Part shown: positions 6,178 to 7,621 of the stretch, piece by piece
Position numbering within the stretch: position 1 is the stretch's first letter
Layout: every line of letters begins with the position of its first letter
Assembly: GCA_964506935.1 (NCBI GenBank)
Contig: CAZDOD010000140.1
Location: forward strand, 1-7,621
From: CAZDOD01 sp964506935
GTDB taxonomy: Bacteria; Desulfobacterota; Zymogenia; Zymogenales; Zymogenaceae
DNA: 7,621 nt
Direction: 5' to 3'
Made by a program: the position numbers and the translations under genes
The notes under the pieces: generated by a model
Database searches by the model: none
Told to the model about the DNA's origin: nothing
The model's input: the letters and a program-made list of their open reading frames with translations, nothing else

Positions 6178-6189
6178 GTTTTTGTAACA
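6166..6189 (+). repeat. tandem 12-mer GTTTTTGTAACA x2
   Basis: Two exact adjacent copies (6166-6177 and 6178-6189). Single copies end the arrays at 506-517 and 874-885, giving four exact occurrences in one orientation. By position these are tail elements of the decamer array and probable protein-binding sites. Confidence 0.8.
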
Positions 6190-6255
6190 CTCGCTTTTAA
6201 AAAGTAAACTTCTCATCCCTTGAAGCAATGAAAGATAACTTTAGCATTTCATAAT

Positions 6256-6289
6256 CTTCGAATCATGACCTACTGATTACGAATCAGAT
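6256..6289 (-). pseudogene. tRNA anticodon-arm relic, tRNA-Thr(CGT)-like
   Basis: On the minus strand the loop TTCGTAA (anticodon CGT, U33 present) is flanked by TCTGA and TCAGT, with four of five pairs. The standard variable loop AGGTC and a T-loop-like TTCGAAG follow, with no T stem. The rest of a tRNA is absent. The inverted repeat CTGATT-ACG-AATCAG (6273-6287) fits a recombinase core. It lies just left of a terminator and the second type of decamer array, as the tRNA-Arg sequences lie left of theirs. Confidence 0.45.
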
Positions 6290-6292
6290 TTG

Positions 6293-6351
6293 GGGGGTTA
6301 GCCTAAGTTATTGAAATAACGCCAAAAATAGGCTAACCCCCTATTTTTATT
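6293..6351 (+). terminator. strong intrinsic terminator, plus strand
   Basis: A perfect 13-bp stem, GGGGGTTAGCCTA (6293-6305) with TAGGCTAACCCCC (6329-6341), is followed by TATTTTTATT. The loop holds a second small hairpin, GTTAT/ATAAC. It would stop plus-strand transcription coming from the cargo operon. The stem shares GGGTTAG/CTAACCC with the minus-strand terminator at 701-724, so both boundaries have outward-facing terminators of related sequence. Confidence 0.75.
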
Positions 6352-6361
6352 GAGAAAATCG

Positions 6362-6433
6362 TTTTTATCTATTTCGGCTTATTTCGATCTATTTTGGTTT
6401 GCTTTGAAGTATTTTGGTCACTATTTGGTCACA
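6362..6433 (+). repeat. decamer array TTTCGRTCTA-type, five units plus two 11-bp tail repeats
   Basis: Five consecutive 10-bp units begin at 6362, 6372, 6382, 6392 and 6402. The second and third are TTTCGGCTTA and TTTCGATCTA; the others are looser matches (TTTTTATCTA, TTTTGGTTTG, CTTTGAAGTA). They are followed by TTTTGGTCACT (6412-6422) and ATTTGGTCACA (6423-6433). The architecture, phased decamers then two tail repeats, is the same as in the CCCT arrays, but the sequence differs. Likely arm-type sites for a different recombinase or excisionase. Confidence 0.65.
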
Positions 6434-6482
6434 CACGAAAAAGAATATGGAAGATAATACTATTTAATCAAATAATCTATTA

Positions 6483-6509
6483 GAGCACAGCGCTCCGGAC
6501 GCTGGGGCC
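6483..6509 (+). pseudogene. tRNA anticodon-arm relic, tRNA-Arg(CCG)-like
   Basis: In an AT-rich surround, a GC-rich patch reads D-arm end AGAGC, base A, a perfect anticodon stem CAGCG/CGCTG (6488-6492, 6500-6504) with loop CTCCGGA (anticodon CCG, U33 and purine 37 correct), then a 5-nt variable loop GGGCC. No T or acceptor arm follows. It is on the plus strand, opposite to the other relics. It lies 76 bp before the third decamer array. Confidence 0.45.
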
Positions 6510-6575
6510 TCGATTTTCCAAGTACCCGAAATCATTGATATTTATTTGATATCATTAGATTTTAGGGTTTTTTTG

Positions 6576-6627
6576 TTTTGATCTGTTTCGGTCTATTTTG
6601 ATCTATTTTTGGCAATAATATGGCACA
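6576..6627 (+). repeat. short decamer array TTTYGRTCTA, three units plus two 11-bp tail repeats
   Basis: Units TTTTGATCTG (6576), TTTCGGTCTA (6586) and TTTTGATCTA (6596) are in exact 10-bp phase. They are followed by TTTTTGGCAAT (6606-6616) and AATATGGCACA (6617-6627). This is the same unit family as 6362-6411 with a diverged tail pair (GGCAC in place of GGTCAC). Confidence 0.6.
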
Positions 6628-6802
6628 AATTTTTAGCTCGACCGTAATAAAATAGGCTAAAAAATTGAGTAACAATAATTAATTGATTCGATGGATTTTC
6701 TAATAGAGTATGGTGTAAAAATTAGTGGAGGTCGTGTCCCGTTTCCGTAAATTATGGCATTAAAATAGGGAATTACTTAGAAATTGCAGATTTGCGTTGC
6801 TT
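6628..6802. other. AT-rich stretch, nothing recognised
   Basis: There is no open frame of note, tRNA or repeat that I can support between the third decamer array and the decayed small gene. Confidence 0.5.
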
Positions 6803-6956
6803 CTATATCTTTATTTTTAAATTCCTTGCTAAGTTCTCCGTAGATTTTGAGTCCTTTCGACAATCTCTTTTGGAGAAAGGTTTTTTTACTCTTTTCGTAT
6901 TATTCTTCCCTTGACCGATGTATCCACTCAAGGAATCTATATTTCCATTTTTCCAT
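6803..6956 (-). pseudogene. decayed small gene (~50-60 residues), frameshifted
   Basis: On the minus strand AGGTGA, 6 bases before ATG 6956, opens MEKWKYRFLEWIHRSREE, then a TAA, then YEKSKK. Coding sense then moves to another frame in an A7 run (KNLSPKEIVERT) and again to a third (STENLARNLKIKI, stop TAG 6805-6803). The three pieces join into one plausible helical, charged protein of roughly 55 residues, of the kind often found as a small antitoxin-like or hypothetical protein near toxin genes. The last frame is also the frame of HicA, but HicA has its own stop at 7003-7001. One internal stop and two shifts mean it is inactive unless the sequence has errors. I cannot name the family. Confidence 0.5.
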
Positions 6957-7000
6957 ATCCTGTCACCTACTCGGGAAATATTATCTGATTCTATCTCATG

Positions 7001-7207
7001 CTATAAATCGCTTTCTTTAATGAAGGCTATCTTCATTATAGCCTTCAGTAATCCCAGTTTCAGGTCTTTGTTTCCATGTACTGGAATTGTTATTCTCTCT
7101 TTTCTCCCTTCTTTCATATAAACATGATGACTACCGTGAATGGCTTTTAATTGCCAACCTTTCTTCTCCAAAATCTTACAAAGTTCTTTTCCGGATACTG
7201 TTTTCAT
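7001..7207 (-). CDS. hicA: HicA-family mRNA interferase toxin
   Basis: This 68-residue protein has the full length and fold pattern of HicA (YcfA/double-stranded-RNA-binding-like). The N-terminus MKTVSGKELCKILEKKGW is followed by the catalytic-His motif GSHHVY (H27), the central strand ITIPVHGNKDLKLG and a final helix GLLKAIMKIA. HicA toxins cleave mRNA and tmRNA and are silenced by HicB. The start ATG overlaps the hicB stop by 4 bp (7204-7207), so the antitoxin gene comes first and translation is coupled. All expected key residues are present, so it looks active. It sits beside a recombinase and attachment arrays, which suits a stabilising role on a mobile element. Confidence 0.92.
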   Translation of the reverse strand: MKTVSGKELCKILEKKGWQLKAIHGSHHVYMKEGRKERITIPVHGNKDLKLGLLKAIMKIAFIKESDL

Positions 7208-7407
7208 ACTGCGATTTCAAGTACAGTATCCTGTTCAGAAATTCTTACATTCTGAGTATCAATGGAGAGACAGGCTTCTACCGCCTCATAAATATTGGGA
7301 AGAAGCTCCTCCCATGTATCTGCTTGTGTATGGCATCCGGGTATAGCAGGAACTTCTGCCCAAAACCCACCTTCTTCCGCTTTATGGATAACAACCTTAA
7401 GTTTCAT
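7204..7407 (-). CDS. hicB: HicB-family antitoxin, short single-domain form
   Basis: This 67-residue protein has the partial RNase-H-like HicB fold: MKLKVVIHKAEEGGFWAEVP, the conserved IPGCHTQADTWEELLPNI and helix EAVEACLSI. It should bind and neutralise HicA from the overlapping downstream gene. It lacks the C-terminal DNA-binding (ribbon-helix-helix or HTH) part of longer HicB proteins, so autorepression would need another factor or the short form acting alone. The start ATG 7407 has AAGGAG 9 bases upstream on the minus strand. A possible promoter lies just before it. Confidence 0.92.
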   Translation of the reverse strand: MKLKVVIHKAEEGGFWAEVPAIPGCHTQADTWEELLPNIYEAVEACLSIDTQNVRISEQDTVLEIAV

Positions 7408-7436
7408 GGTGATATGCTCCTTAATTAGTTTTTCTC

Positions 7437-7464
7437 ATTTTACCAAATTTTAAAGAAAAAGCAA
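7437..7464 (-). promoter_or_regulatory. possible promoter of hicBA
   Basis: On the minus strand TTGCTT (7464-7459) and TAAAAT (7442-7437) are separated by 16 bp, and the -10 lies 29 bases before the hicB ATG. Both hexamers are near consensus and the surround is A/T-rich. Without it hicBA would depend on read-through from the recombinase gene, whose stop is at 7481-7479. Confidence 0.45.
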
Positions 7465-7478
7465 ATTACTTTCTTTTA

Positions 7479-7621
7479 TCACCACCGAAATGCCTCTTTA
7501 TACTCCTCTCGGATATCCTCGGCAGTATACTTCAGATAATGCTCGGTGCTTTTTATAAACGAGTTGCCGAGGAGCTGTTCCAGCTTTGCAAGGTTGTTGG
7601 TGCTATTGAGAAAGTGGATTG
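7479..7621 (-). CDS. tyrosine recombinase / phage-type integrase (C-terminal end, partial)
   Basis: A minus-strand frame enters from the right edge and stops at TGA 7481-7479, giving the last 46 complete codons. The sequence reads HFLNSTNNLAKLEQLLG, then NSFIKSTEHYLKYT and a charged tail. This matches the C-terminal helices of XerC/phage-integrase enzymes: the T-H-L-L-E-x-G-x-D-L equivalent, the LLGH box, then (S/T)T-x-x-Y with the nucleophilic tyrosine (TEHYLKY). Here LLGH reads LLGN, so the third catalytic His/Trp position is Asn. Such enzymes cut and rejoin att sites within tRNA genes, so it is the natural candidate to act on the repeats at left. The rest of the gene, including the R-H-R residues, is outside the window, so activity cannot be judged. 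hicBA follows on the same strand after 71 bases. Confidence 0.75.
   Translation of the reverse strand, partial: IHFLNSTNNLAKLEQLLGNSFIKSTEHYLKYTAEDIREEYKEAFRW

Noticed and set aside
6918..7428. Plus-strand open frames at 6918-7121 and 7087-7428
   Set aside because: They lie antisense to hicA, hicB and the decayed small gene, whose products are clearly recognisable on the minus strand.

Overview
The window looks like a piece of a Gram-negative chromosome, at mid GC and in a draft assembly (a run of ten N at 3263-3272). The gene repertoire (OmpR-type two-component system, ABC-2 exporter, NEW3-like exported protein, HicBA) and the style of the tRNA-associated attachment sequences would suit Desulfobacterota or Nitrospirota. 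That placement is a guess, not a determination.

Layout. 1-483: the 3' part of an alpha/beta-hydrolase (lysophospholipase-like) gene. 484-890: a non-coding stretch with a partial attachment-type block, a minus-strand terminator and the 3' half of a minus-strand tRNA-Arg(TCT). The tRNA breaks just past its anticodon loop and runs into a 114-bp sequence (772-885). 1068-5700: a plus-strand cargo operon of PepSY protein, ABC ATPase, ABC-2 permease, gap-broken NEW3-like exported protein, OmpR-family response regulator and HAMP-type histidine kinase. 5701-6063: nothing recognisable except a tRNA-like relic at its end. 6064-6177: a second, ~89% identical copy of the 114-bp sequence. 6178-6800: AT-rich, non-coding, with two more tRNA anticodon-arm relics, a strong plus-strand terminator and two further arrays of 10-bp-phased repeats. 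6803-6956: a decayed small gene. 7001-7407: a minus-strand hicBA toxin-antitoxin pair. 7479-7621: the C-terminal end of a minus-strand tyrosine recombinase running in from the right edge.

How it fits together. From 1601 to 5700 the genes are nearly contiguous (4-bp overlap, then gaps of 9, 3 and 1 bp). The kinase/regulator pair probably controls the exporter and its envelope partners, as in envelope-stress or antimicrobial-efflux modules; the substrate cannot be read from sequence. The operon lies between two long direct repeats whose left part is a tRNA-Arg anticodon loop. A tyrosine recombinase and a stabilising HicBA system sit just to the right. I read the window as a run of integrative elements that used tRNA anticodon loops as attachment sites and accumulated in tandem.

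The most interesting signal is a repeated modular block seen four times: a tRNA anticodon arm, then a spacer, then decamers at exact 10-bp phase, then 11-12-bp tail repeats. I interpret these as arm-type integrase or excisionase sites of related but distinct elements.
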